Assembly: GCA_014843695.1 (NCBI GenBank)
Contig: CM026394.1
Span: 35,086,670-35,150,669 of the forward strand
From: Archivesica marissinica
Taxonomy: Eukaryota; Mollusca; Bivalvia; Venerida; Vesicomyidae
Direction: 5' to 3'
Length of the DNA: 64,000 bases
The position numbers were made by a program, and so were the translations under genes. Positions within the stretch are counted from its first letter, which is position 1; each line of letters starts with the position of its first letter. Of this stretch, positions 27,601 through 42,600 are shown piece after piece. The notes under the pieces are model-generated. The model made no database searches and had not been told where the DNA came from. It was given only the letters and a program-made list of their open reading frames with translations.

Positions 27601-30600
27601 CAACTACAGCTCTCCAATATTAGGAACCTCCATAGCTAAATGGATACAATGTCTGCCATCTCATATCTGAGATGTTTGAGCCCCGGCAGAACCATGGTAG
27701 AGGAGTCTTTAGGCAAGACATTTAAATCCACATTTTTCATGGCCTCATCATGCTCCCTCACTATGATCACACCAGAAATGATCCCAAGAGAGAGATTTAA
27801 CTACTTTTGTTTGTGGAAGTCGCAGTGGATGCGCGTTCGCTTCAGGTGCCAAAGGTCCGGAATTTGAACCCAGCTGGAGCCATTACAATTGTGCACTTAG
27901 GCAAGGCATTTAAATTCCAAGTTGCCTCTTCTCTCTCCCTCGTGGTGATGGATTCCATCAGGAATGAGGTCTCGAGAGTGATTAATATAAGTTGTAAGAA
28001 CTTGTTACGCAATCGAGCTAAAATAAATTTGTATAAACTAACTATTTTTGTACAACCTGTTTCGTAATGGAGCTAAAGGTAATACCGATATGTATAAACA
28101 GAAGTGCTCAAATTAGACCTAATTGGAAGAGTGATACATTGTGCCCACCAATCTGGTCACACTGCTCGACGATCTGAACACCCTGCTCACTGATCTCCAA
28201 AACTAAACCTTCCCTTGATTGTATCTCACCAATACTAAACCTTCCTTTGATTGTATCTCCCCAAAACTAAACATACCCTTGAATGTATCTCTCCAATACT
28301 AAACATACACTTGAATGTATCTCTCCAATACTAAACCTTCCCTTGAATGTATCTCTCCAAAACTAAACATACCCTTGATTGTATCCCTCCAAAACTAAAC
28401 GTACCCTTGATTGTATCCCACCAAAACTAAACCTACCCTTGATTGTATCCCACCAAAACTAAACCTACCCTTGATTGTATCTCTCCAAAACTAAACATAC
28501 CCTTGATTGTATCCCACCAAAACTAAATGTACCCTTGATTGTATCCCACCAAAACTAAATGTACCCTTGATTGTATCCCACCAAAACTAAATGTACCCTT
28601 GATTGTATCCCACCAAAACTAAATGTACCCTTGATTGTATCCCACCAAAACTAAATGTACCCTTGATTGTATCTCTCCAAAACTAAACCTTCCTTTGATT
28701 GTATCTCTCCAAAACTAAACATACCCTTGATTGTATCTCTCCAAAACTAAACCTTCCCTTGATTGTATCTCTCCAAAACTAAACATACCCTTGATTGTAT
28801 CTCTCCAAAACTAAACCTTCCCTTGATTGTATCTCTCCAAAACTAAACATACCCTTGATTGTATCTCTCCAAAACTAAACCTTCCCTTGATTGTATCTCT
28901 CCAAAACTAAACATACCCTTGATTGTATCTCTCCAAAACTAAACCTTCCCTTGATTGTATCTCTCCAAAACTAAACATACCCTTGATTGTATCTCTCCAA
29001 AACTAAACCTTCCCTTGATTGTATCTCTCCAAAACTAAACATACCCTTGATTGTATCTCTCCAAAACTAAACCTTCCCTTGATTGTATCTCTCCAAAACT
29101 AAACATACCCTTGATTGTATCTCTCCAAAACTAAACCTTCCCTTGATTGTATCTCTCCAAAACTAAACATACCCTTGATTGTATCACTCCAAAACTAAAC
29201 GTACCCTTGATTGTATCCCACCAAAACTAAACATACCCTTGATTGTATCTCTCCAAAACTAAACGTACCCTTGATTGTATCTCTCCAAAACTAAACATAC
29301 CTTGATTGTATCTCTCCAAAACTAAATGTACCCTTGATTGTATCCCTCCAAAACTAAACATACCCTTGATTGTATCTCTCCAAAACTAAATGTACCCTTG
29401 ATTGTATCCCACCAAAACTAAATGTACCCTTGATTGTATCCCACCAAAACTAAACCTTCCCTTGATTGTATCCCACCAAAACTAAATGTACCCTTGATTG
29501 TATCCCACCAAAACTAAATGTACCCTTGATTGTATCCCACCAAAACTAAACCTACCCTTGATTGTATCTCTCCAAAACTAAACCTACCCTTGATGTATCC
29601 CCAAAACTAAACCTACCCTTGATTGTATCTCTCCAAAACTAAACCTACCCTTGATTGTATCTCTCCAAAACTAAACCTACCCTTGATTGTATCCCACCAA
29701 AACTAAACCTACCCTTGATTGTATCTCTCCAAAACTAAACCTACCCTTGAATGTATCTCTCCAAAACTAAACCTACCCTTGATTGTATCCCACCAAAACT
29801 AAATGTACCCTTGATTGTATCCCACCAAAACTAAACATACCCTTGATTGTATCCCACCAAAACTAAACCTTCCCTTGATTGTATCTCTCCCAAACTAAAC
29901 GTACCCTTGATTGTATCTCTCCAAAACTAAACATACCCTTGATTGTATCTCTCCAAAACTAAATGTACCCTTGATTGTATCCCACCAAAACTAAACATAC
30001 CCTCAAAGTGATTGTATCTCTCCAAAACTAAACATACCCTTGATTGTATCTCTCCAAAACGAAACATACCCTTAATTGTTTCCCACCAAAACTAAACGTA
30101 CCCTTGATTGTATCCCACCAAAACTAAACATACCCTTGATTGTATCCCACCAAAACTAAACATACCCTTGATTGTATCCCACCAAAACTAAACATACCCT
30201 TGATTATATCTCTCCAAAACGAAACGTACCCTTAATTGTTTCCCACCAAAACTAAACATACCCTTGATTGTATCCCACCAAAACTAAATGTACCCTTAAT
30301 TGTTTCCCACCAAAACTAAACGTACCCTTGATTGTATCTCTCCAAAACGAAAAGTACCCTTAATTGTTTCCCACCAAAACTAAACATACCCTTAATTGTT
30401 TCCCACCAAAACTAAACGTACCCTTGATTGAGGAAACTGTAGCTCTTTATAATAGCTGCTTCCACATAGAACCTCGGGATCAGTTCCCTGATTGATGCTA
30501 TCTTGAAGAACCAGTTTCGACAAGTCTCCTTAGCCGAGTCTGGTACCTGATCAGGCGTGAAATTCACTGCAAATATAAGTCATGGGTAGAGGCTAGGTTT

Positions 30601-33600
30601 CGAACTTGCATCGTCATGGTTACGCAGCATAGTAATAACAAATCTGATTACATCTTGGAGGAAAATACAAGGCCTTATCTCTCATACGCTAGTTCAACTG
30701 AGATATAATACATCATACACTAGCTTCCCTGAGATATAATACATCATACACTAGCTCCCCTGAGATATAATACATCATACACTAGCTTCCCTGTGATATA
30801 ATACATCATACACTAGCTTCCCTGAGATATAATACATCATACACTAGCTTCCCTGTGATATAATACATCATACACCAGCTTCCCTGTGATATAATACATC
30901 ATACACTAGCTTCCCTGTGATATAATACATCATACACTAGCTTCCCTGTGATATAATACATCATACACCAGCTTCCCTGTGATATAATACATCATACACT
31001 AGCTTCCCTGTGATATAATACATCATACACCAGCTTCCCTGTGATATAATACATCATACACTAGCTTCCCTGTGATATAATACATCATACACTAGCTTTC
31101 CTGTGATATAATACAATAAACACTAGCTTCCCTGTGATATAATACATCATACACTAGCTTCCCTGTGATATAATACATCATACACTAGTTTCCCTGTGAT
31201 ATAATACATCATACACTAGCTTCCCTGAGATATAATACATCATACACTAGCTTCCCTGTAATATAATACATCATACACTAGCTTCCCTGTGATATAATAC
31301 ATCATACACTAGCTTCCCTGTGATATAATACATCATACACTAGCTTCTCTGTGATATAATACATCATACACTAGCTTCTCTGTGATATAATACATCAAGC
31401 ATACCTGGTAGTTTGATTGGCACTCCACTTCCCGGAGGATAATACAGGGCAATATCTCTCGTACACTAGCTTCACTGTGATATCATACACTAGCTTCCCT
31501 GAGATATAATACATCATACACTAGATTCCCTGTAATATAATACACCATACACTAGCTTCCCTGAGATATAATACATCATACACTAGATTCCCTGTAATAT
31601 AATACACCATACACTAGCTTCCCTGAGATATAATACACCATACACTAGCTTCCCTGAGATATAATACACCATACACTAGCTTCCCTGAGATATAATACAT
31701 CATACACTAGCTTCCCTGAGATATAATACATCATACACTAGCTTCCCTGTAATATAATACATCATACACTAGCTTCCCTGTGATATAATACATCATACAC
31801 TAGCTTCCTTGTGATATAATACATCATACACTAGCTTCCCTGTGATATAATACATCATACACTAGCTTCCCTGTGATATAATACATCATACACTAGCTCC
31901 CCTGTAATATAATACATCATACACTAGCTTCCCTGTGATATAATACATCATACACTAGCTTCCCTGTGATATAATACATCATACACTAGCTTCCCTGTGA
32001 TATAATACATCAAGCATACCTGGTAGTTTGATTGGCACTCCACTTCCCGGAGGATAATACTGGGCTTTATCTCTTAATCTGTCATACACTAGCTTCCCTG
32101 TAGTATAGAATAGTTTACAGTAAAACATGTACAAATGGCCAAATCTAATAAAAATTCCCATATTAAAATCTGCCTGTATGGCTACAATTTGGATCCCTCA
32201 TAACCCTTATCAGTGCATTACCGGTTGTCGAAAGGACACAAGACTGTCCGACTAGCACAGTGGTTAGCATGCTCACTTCTCACCAATCCAACCCAGGGTC
32301 TGATCTTCGGACAGATATATATGAATAGATGGTACGGTTGTTGCCAGATCTGGAAAAAAGGTGAGTTTTTTCCACGTACTACAATATTCTCCCACATGAA
32401 TGACCATATATACATTTTTACTCCGCATCAATGACGATGATATTAATAATTGTAAAATGTTTATACCAAAAAACACTTAGAATCCTCACTATTCACAGAC
32501 GGATCTGTAGCCCAGTGGTAACACGCTGGACTGGTAATCCAGGGATCGCAGGTTCGATACCCCGTCTGACCCTAATAAAATTAACAGTCTTTCAGATGGG
32601 ACGTTAAACCGAGGTCTCGTGTCGGTGCTTTACACAGTGCACGTAAAAGAACCAGAGGAGATTCTGGAATTGGTCTCTGTGTGTATCATGCACTATCCTC
32701 CAAAATCTAAAATAACTAATCTCTTCAGGAGGCGTCGCTCATATGGGCAACCGGTAGCGACGATAAATAAACGTAAAACACACACACATCCTCACTATGA
32801 GTGGTCTAACTAGATGTGTTTGACTGTATTCAATTTTACTAACAATGAAAACATATATGATAGATCTTAAAGCCCCATTGTGTCTCTACATTACAATGGT
32901 CCACACGCATGATATATTCTAATGAGCAGATGGTTATAGATTGTGATTAATGAGTTGAGATTTGAAACCAGAAATATTGTACCAACCAAATGTGTCGAGA
33001 ATATCTGTAATGAGGACAAACTTGCTGGGATAGAACTGTATCACGTTAACGTCGGCAAGTAGCTTAGAACACTGAAAACAAACATCGAGAATATCTGTAA
33101 TGAGGACAAACTTGCTGGGGTAGAACTGTATCACGTTAACGTCGACAAGTAGCTTAGAACACTGAAAACAAACATCGAGAATATCTGTAATGAGGACAAA
33201 CTTGCTGGGGTAGAACTGTATCACGTTAACGTCGGCAAGTAGCTTAGAACACTGAAAACAAACATCGAGAATATCTGTAATGAGGACAAACTTGCTGGGG
33301 TAGAACTGTATCATGTTAATGTCGGCAAGTAGCTTAGAACACTGAAAACAAACAAAATACAGTCAAACATGTGTTAGTGATCACCTCTAGTAACCAGCCA
33401 ACCTGTATTAAGCAGCCAGTTTCCAAATATGTTGTATTATTATACATTTTACCACTATTAAGCAGCTAACCTGTATTAAGCAGCCACATGTGTTTGATTT
33501 TTCATAAATATCAATGAGTTAGCATGAGATATACTTATATATCATTCAATTATTTGCCTTCAAATTATCCTTTTCAAAGTTCATAAGTACACGCTTCTCC

Positions 33601-36600
33601 GAAACTACTCCATTATAAACCATGTTTTAATGTTTTCACTTTTTCACAATATGTGTATATGCATTTTATCTGTATATGCTATAAGCATCAGCTGATGTCT
33701 TAATGCAATAAATGTTGTTGTTGTTGTTGCTTAGCACCCACTTTCTGTGATCCCCTTGGATGGCTGCTTAAGACAGATTTAATTGTAGACAAGTCTCAAT
33801 TCTAGTTTGATGAATCCATGCATTTAGCAATGTTCTTCAAGATAAGGAATAACCGGGTAGATATCACACCGGATTCCATGCATTCAACAATGCTCTTCAA
33901 GATAAGGAATAACCGGGTAGATATCACACCGGAATCCATGCATTCAACAATGCTCTTCAAGATAAGGAATAACCGGGTAGATATCACACCAGATTCCATG
34001 CATTCAACAATGCTCTTCAAGATAAGGAATAACCGGGTAGATATCACCCCGGAATCCATGCATTCAACAATGCTCTTCAAGATAAGGAATAACCGGGTAG
34101 ATATCACCCCGGAATCCATGCATTCAACAATGCTCTTCAAGATAAGGAACAACTGGGTAGATATCACCCCGGATCCACAATAATGAAATAATCTGGACCA
34201 CTCAACAGTATAATCAAATCTACCATCAAACTAGATCACAAATATTGATCTAATACTATTAGAATACCTTCTTCACAGCAAGCATCATACCGTACACAAA
34301 TAACAACTTGACTTGTGTGTTTTACGTTTATTTATCGTTGCAACCGGTTGCCCATATGAGCGACACCTCCTGAAGAGATTAGTAATTTTAGATTTTTGGA
34401 GGATAGCGCAGATTCTTCTCTGGTTCTTTTTCGTGCACAGTGTAAAGCACCGACACGAGACCTCGGTTTAAAGTCCCATCTGAAAGACTGTTAATTTTAT
34501 TAGGGTCAGACGGGGGATCGAACCTGCGATCCCTGGATTACCAGTCCAGCGTGTTATCACTGGACTACAGATCCGTCTGACCAGCTTGACTGGTACCTGT
34601 ATTACTATTTATAGTCCCTTGACTCTCCATGTGGGCAAACGTTCTAAGATGTTTAGTTAGCACTCATATATTATAAGTAAAGGTGATTAAGTTGTGTGCA
34701 TTAGTAATAATACTTGAATGCTCAGCTTGGCCATAGATTAGGCTACAAGCACCAAAATATATAGAGTCAGTACAGGAGTCGCATTGTACAAACACACATC
34801 TATATTCGCTAAAGTACAAATATTTTAGATGGGTAATGTTATTTGATAACTCAGCCCGACCATAACTTAGGCTACAAGCATAAAAAAGATATGGTCTGTT
34901 TAGGAGTCACACTTTATAGTTTCATCAATATGTGGAAGTCGTGATAGCGCAGTAGTAGCACGTTCGCTTAGGTGCGAGAGGCCCGAGTATCTCTTGTGTT
35001 TCTCATTGTTTTTGTGTCATTTTAATGGTGCAAACAGTCACAAATCCCAAAAACTGATATCAGAAATGGTTTAACGTTTGCATGTTTTCGGCTAAATCCA
35101 GTCTCTTTGAGGATGTTTTTCATTGGTTTTTTGGACCTGGCTCCAACTGTTTACTGATCCATAGAACACACCTGTATTACTATTTATCTTACCATGTCAC
35201 TTCTTTATAACACACCTGTATCACTATTTATCGTACCATGTCAGTCCTTTATAACACACCTGTATCACTATTTATCGTACCATGTCACTCCTTTATAACA
35301 CACCTGTATCACAATTTATCATACCATGCCACTTCTTTATAACATACCTGTATTACTATTTATCGTACCATGTTACTCCTTTATAACACACCTGTATCAC
35401 TATTTATCATACCATGCCACTCCTTTATAACACACCTGTATCACTATTTATCGTACCATGTCACTCCTTTATAACACACCTGTATCACAATTTATCATAC
35501 CATGCCACTTCTTTATAACATACCTGTATTACTATTTATCGTACCATGTTACTCCTTTATAACACACCTGTATCACTATTTATCGTACCATGCCACTCCT
35601 TTATAACACACCTGTATCACTATTTATCGTACCATGTCACTCCTTTATAACACACCTGTATCACAATTTATCATACCATGCCACTTCTTTATAACATACC
35701 TGTATTACTATTTATCGTACCATGTTACTCCTTTATAACACACCTGTATCACTATTTATCGTACCATGTCACTCCTTTAAAACATACCTGTATTGCTATT
35801 TTTAGTGCTTTCACTCTCTGATCTTGGTCCCAAGCAGCTACAAGAGCCTGATTAAGATCCTCAATGCGAGAAACATACTCCTGCTGACTCAGATTTAACA
35901 TCTCCTGAACAGAACCCTGAAAATGAACGAAGACGGTTAAAGAAAAGTGCCACTGATTTACAGAAATTATATTTCTACATTCATTCTGTTGTTATTTTGG
36001 TGAGACATGTGGCAGTGCCCATAAGTAAACACAAACATATTTCTGAGAATATATATGACTCCCTATCGGTAGTTTTATGTTCAACTTATTTTGGGAGTTG
36101 AAAGGCTTCGCTAAGGGTAACTGTGTTTAATTTAAAACAGGGTGTAAGTTGTGGGGGACAACTCTGTATGTCTTCTTGATTTAAAATGGGTCTGTAAAAA
36201 ACACAGATATTTCTGCAGACTGCAACTTGCAGACTATTGTATGTGTATGGGGGACAAGTGTATAAAACGCAGATATTTCTGCAGACTGCAACTTGCAGAC
36301 TATTGTATGTGTATGGGGGACAAGTGTATAAAACACAGATATTTCTGCAGACTGCAACTTGCAGACTATTGTATGTGTATGGGGGACAAGTGTATAAAAC
36401 ACAGATATTTCTGCAGACTGCAACTTGCAGACTATTGTGTGTGTATGGGGGACAAGTGTATAAAACGCAGATATTTCTGCAGACTGCAACTTGCAGACTG
36501 CAGTGCTATTAAATATAGGTGTATAAAACGCAGACTAAACCTGCAGACTGTAATTTGCAGACCAGTTATTGATTTTCTACAAATTGAAAAACATCAATAA

Positions 36601-39600
36601 TGTAATAGATAGATCTACTTATTACATACTTTTCTCAAAATATGTATACATGTATATATAAACCATTATTGCTTGCAATCAGAAACAATTTTATTAGACA
36701 CACACTATTACAGTTTTTCGCCTTTAACATAATTATGTGCAACTAAATTATTAACAATCATGTGACGTCTAAATAGTATATAAATATATAAAGAAAATAT
36801 ATGAAATCAAATGTTTTTGCCAATACAATGTCTTGATTGATTGTAAAATGATTACTGGCTGAATCACTTTGAGTGGTAAGTTAGGATAATATAGTACATG
36901 TACAATCCCAGATAGAAATGTGCACTAGTTAATATTCTGAAATACCACAAAGATACAAAATCATCCTATTTGGTTAATTTGAGCAAATTACGCATGTAAA
37001 TGTTCGAACTTGTTTCTTTTCAATTATAAAGATAATCTATGTAGAAAGGATTTTTAGCTATGAATTTAAAAATATTAGTTACCTATCAACAGCCTAAAAC
37101 ACTAATTATTAATTGTATTGCATATTATTGACTATAATTAGATAACTGGATTAACTCATTGTATCGCTGGCTACTGGTCTAGGATACGGTCACACTTCTT
37201 GTAATCACAATCAGTGTATTCGGATCAGTGACCAGCACAATCAATCAGTAGTGTCTGTCACTTCATGGCACACTTATTTGCAATAAACAAGTTGTTCTGG
37301 TAATTTGCAAAAGTCCATATCATGAATAACATGACAAAATGATGTATACATAAATTTACAATATAATTTGAGGCTCTGAGTAATAGTATAATAACAAAAT
37401 ATAGAATTTAGAACAAACATCTAGATATTTTATAACTTTATATTACTTACATTTTTACATTTCCTCGTACATTTACTTATAGTGCAGGAGAGTCACATTG
37501 ATCTAAAAGTGCCCAACTCACAAAAGCCCAATATTACATTTAATATTTTATATAAGTACAGGCGCGTAGCTAGGCTTACACATGCATGCACGTGCGTAAG
37601 ATTTATTTTGACAGTACCTGGAAATGTGCTACTACTGCGTTATCACGACTTCCACATATTGATGAAACTATAAAGGCACAACATGTCTTCCTATTTCTTA
37701 AACGACGATAAATAAACTTACAAAAATGTACCAGTTATGTTTAGACTGACAGTTACGTTTGTCTGTGTACGCAAATGTAACAATTATAAAATCTTTAAAA
37801 CAACATTTGAATTTGAGCAATGCTTGGTTAAATGTCAACATAAACTGTTAAGTTACATGATTACGTTCGGAATTAGAAACCATAAATTTCCTGTAGAAAT
37901 CTGAAAGTGGAATAGAATTTAATATGAGAAAATGAATACTGTAATGTGTAAATTGGAGACGAGATTCATTATCTTTTTGAATGCACATTTTTTTTTCTGT
38001 CAAGTATAAAGCGATATTTAAATCCAAAATATCCCAGAATGGCCCAGAAAATAATCTTAAACATAAATTGCGACAATGTCACAGAATTTAGAAAATTACG
38101 TATGTTTGCTATATAGATTGTACAGCAATGAAATATTTCTTGGAAATGTTGGTTATATGTAACATTGATATATATGATATATTCTATGACATTACAATGG
38201 TAGGGTACTCTCCTGCACATGTTCACATGCAAGTGATTATTGTGCTCCGAAATGAGCCTTGTGTGTATGTCATGTGTTTTGTAGCCTCATATTGTCATGT
38301 ACTTGAAGTGAGTGGTATAAATTATTTGAATTTGTCTGATCAAATTTACAATAGTAATAAAAAATATAGTCACACACATATTCCACTTGACATATGTCCT
38401 ATTATAAGAGCAGCCATGATTTCACAATTATGACAAAATAGTAGCACCGATATATTAATGAAAGGAAATTTGATATAATGATATAAAATTCACGATATTT
38501 AATGAACATTATTTGTGGGATTTATGTTGGTCAAATGAAAACATTATAATGTTTTAATGCAATTAGACTGTCTCACAAAGAATAAATTATCATTAAATAT
38601 TATAAGTTAACACAGATTAAAAATACATGTTGGATTATTTTCAACTTGCACTTTGAAATGTATTGTTTTATATTATTTGCAATAGATCTACATCTAATTT
38701 AAAATGTGATACATATATCATTTCATTCTTCAGTTTCTAATCACCCATAACAATACATCTACCATTATAACAATCTGCAAATTACAGTCTGCAGTTTTAA
38801 ACACAAATTCTCCCATACGAATATAACAGTTTGCGAATTACAAATTGCAGAACTGACCTGCGTTTTATGTACTTTTTCCTCATAGACATATAACTGTCTG
38901 CAAGTTGCCATCTGCAGAACTGACCTGCGTTTTATACACTGAAAATGCAGACTGCAAGTTGCTATTCTGCAGAAATATCTGCGTTTTATATCTACCCGTT
39001 TAAAACAGCCAAAGAAGGACTTTGGGTTATGCCCATTGCACCATTAGTGATACTATGGTTTTTATTGAAAAATATTTCTTACCTCTTCAAAGTCATCCAA
39101 CTGTTCCAGCCTGTTCTTCACTTTATCTGACATTGTACTTGTATTATGACCCTGAGACTTTATTACCACTGCAGTAAAACATGACATGAATAAACCATCA
39201 TTAAAAGTCATGTGACATGGTTAATCCAAGATGGACGCCTCAATAATAGAATCAGGCTGACATATGTACCGGTACATTATTTGCTGTGCGATTTTAAAAA
39301 CCGTTTCAACATATTTGTTTAGCTTAGTGAGCATTATATTTAGTAATTGACAAATTTAGATGAATCCTTTAAACTTTCTCTATCGATGATAACATATCTA
39401 ACCAATGGCTGATCTATGACCAGTTTCTCTGTAACAGTGACCTACCATGCATAATCGCTTTTAAGACGATATCAACTATAATAGCACGCCCCCCAACATT
39501 GTTCAGTGGTATTTTGCACAGACCTGCATATAAGATGGGTTGAGAAAATGGAAACCACTCAGAAGTAAAGACCAAACATATTCATTTAGGACTGTAAATG

Positions 39601-42600
39601 ATGTCAAATCATAAACAAATGTACTGATGCACAACAATAATATATGAAGTTTCAGCTATTTCGATGGTTTATGGTGTAAATAATTGTCTAAACCAATTGT
39701 TATATTAAAACAAATATAACAAACAGACATAAAGTTCCAACAAATAAATATTTTAGTAAAGTATGAAAAGTATTTTAGCAAATATGATTTGAAAAGGCTA
39801 CTGGTAAGTTCAATCTACAAAGTATTTTAGCAAATATGATTTGAAAAGGCTACTGGTAAGTTCAATCTACAAAGTATTTTAGCAAATATGATTTGAAAAG
39901 GCTACTGGTAAGTTCAATCTACAAAGTATTTTAGCAAATATGATTTGAAAAGGCTACTGGTAAGTTCAATCTACAAAGTATTTTAGCAAATTTGATTTGA
40001 AAATTTCAGTATTTTAGAAGGTTTGATTTGCTAAAAGGCTATTTTACAATGTATTTCAGCACATTTGAAATGTTAAAATGCTATTAAAACATTCAGTTTA
40101 CAGATAGAACTATGAGGGTCTATGCTTTTGTTATACGCTTTGAGTTATTTCAATATAAGTCTCCAATACTCGAGTCGGAACGTAACTGATTAAACTGTTT
40201 TTTTATCACTCGCTTATAAGACAGGAAGCCACTTTGAGATAATAATCTGCCGATTAAAATCTCGTCTTATAGGCAAGTATGTACGGTACGAGCTATTTCA
40301 GACATTTGAGCTCAAGACTCATCAATCGTGAGACAATAAACTGGTAGTAATGGATAGTTTCTCTAACTTAAAATTGTCCTTAACAGCTGCTGACAGGAAC
40401 AATCGTGAGACAATAAACTGGTAGTAATGGATAGTTTCTCTGACTTACCATGCTCCTTAATGGCTGCTGACAGGAATCTAGTAGTAATGGATAGTTTCTC
40501 TAACTTACAATTGTCCTTAACAGCTGCTGACAGGAATCTAGTAGTAATGGATAGTTTCTCTGACTTACCATGCTCCTTATCGGCTGCTGACAGGAACCTA
40601 GTAGTAATGGATAGTTTCTCTGACTTACCATGCTCCTTAACGGCTGTTGACAGGAACCTAGTAGTAATGAATAGTTTCTCTGACTTACCATGGTCCTTAA
40701 CGGCTGTTGACAGGAACCTAGTAGTAATGGATAGTTTCTCTGACTTACCATGCTCCTTCTCGGCTGTTGACAGGAACCTAGTAGTAATGGATAGTTTCTC
40801 TGACTTACCATGCTCCTTATCAGCGGCTGACAGGAACCTAGTAGTAATGGATAGTTTCTCTGACTTACCATGGTCCTTAACGGCTGTTGACAGGAACCTA
40901 GTAGTAATGGATAGTTTCTCTGACTTACCATGGTCCTTAACGGCTGTTGACAGGAACCTAGTAGTAATGGATAGTTTCTCTGACTTACCATGCTCCTTCT
41001 CGGCTGTTGACAGGAACCTAGTAGTAATGGATAGTTTCTCTGACTTACCATGCTCCTTATCAGCGGCTGACAGGAACCTAGTAGTAATGGAGAGCTTCTC
41101 CGAGGTTGTATATTTCGACAATATGTCTACTCTTTTTGCTGACCATGGTTCAAATGAATCATCTAGTGAGTTGACGCGTCCTTTTGCTTCATGATCCTAG
41201 ATAACAAAATCATACGGCAAATGATAAGAAACATTTATAAATAATGTTAGAGAGACATGAAAATTATCCTATTTATGCTGCTGACAAGTGCAAAATATAC
41301 AAGACTAGACGAGAGCCTCTGTGGCCGAGTGGTGTAGCACGAACTCGCCTTTCACCGCTATCGCCAAGGCTGTGGAGTCGCTCTCTATCACGGACAAGTG
41401 ATAAATGGTGAGATCAAAGGTAGTTGTGAGTCAACGGAGGTTGGAGAGTTGAGTACTGGTTCTTACCCAGGAAATGTGAGTGGTCTACTATCCGCCACAA
41501 CGATATCCCAATAATATTCAGAATATGATTGATAGGCAGTAATAAAAAGAAGAAAGACATTATAAAACCACCCTTAACAAAATTACTTACAATTTACTCT
41601 AATTCCTAATGCATTCAAAAGCTTATATTACACTTAAATATGGCAAAGGTATTATCATATACTGACATTATTTTGTTTTGTAGAACACATTATGTTACAT
41701 GTTTGTAGAACCCATTATGTTACATGTTTGTAGAACACATTATGTTACATGTTTGTAGAACCCATTATGTTACATGTTTGTAGAACACATTATGTTACAT
41801 GTTTGTAGAACCCATTATGTTACATGTTTGTAGAACACATTATGTTACATGTTTGTAGAACCCATTATGTTACATGTTTGTAGAACACATTATGTTACAT
41901 GTTTGTAGAACCCATTATGTTACATGTTTGTAGAACACATTATGTTACATGTTTGTAGAACCCATTATGTTACATGATTGTAGAACCCATTATGTTACAT
42001 GTTTGTAGAACACATTATGTTACATGTTTGTAGAACACATTATGTTACATATTGTTTCGTTCATTGAGTGACACACAAAGTGGTATTGTGCCAAGGCTAC
42101 CTCCTTATAGCAGGAGAAGAAAACTGTCAGTACAGTACTTTCAAAGTAAAGTAATAATACCGTTGGAATATTACACTACTGTATAGGTAAGGCAATATAT
42201 GATAGCTTACAGGTACTGTGATTTATTGTTTAATAGGTTATACCTGACTTACCTGTAATGCAATAGTGTATCGAATGTTTGTTTACAACCGTTATTACTT
42301 TACTTTGAAAGCAGAGTACTGTATCGATCATATTTACAAATAATAATAATACTAATAGGGCAACACTTTAATTAAATATCTGTTCGATTATCGCAGTGAA
42401 TAGCATGTTCACTTCTGACCAATGCACTCTGGGTTCGATCCAGCGACCGGGAAGTATGTGAGATGGCATGGTGGTAGCAAAATCGGACAAGTTGGTTTTC
42501 TCCGGGTAGTCCGGTTTCCTCCAACGAGAAGGATCACATAAATACTGTCATCCACGCCAACAACTTGTTTCACAATCACTGTAATATAAATAAAGTTTAG

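Noticed and set aside
33802..34183. 121-codon frames on both strands as an extra VPS35L exon
   Set aside because: Exons 6 and 7 already join in phase and match the known protein with nothing missing. The frames exist only because of the 60-bp unit.
36151..36600. 149-codon frame with cysteine-rich repeats ([12 protein letters not shown]) as a secreted peptide precursor
   Set aside because: It is an array of 66-bp units with inverted partners at 38.8 kb and open frames on both strands. No signal peptide or splice structure was found.
38128..38433. 101-codon plus-strand frame
   Set aside because: No family match that I can recognise. It sits in AT-rich interior DNA of the foldback-like element and has no splice or promoter context.
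39083..39157. Exon 5 acceptor at the inner tctcag
   Set aside because: After exon 4 in phase 1 it gives an immediate stop. The upstream actgcag keeps the frame.
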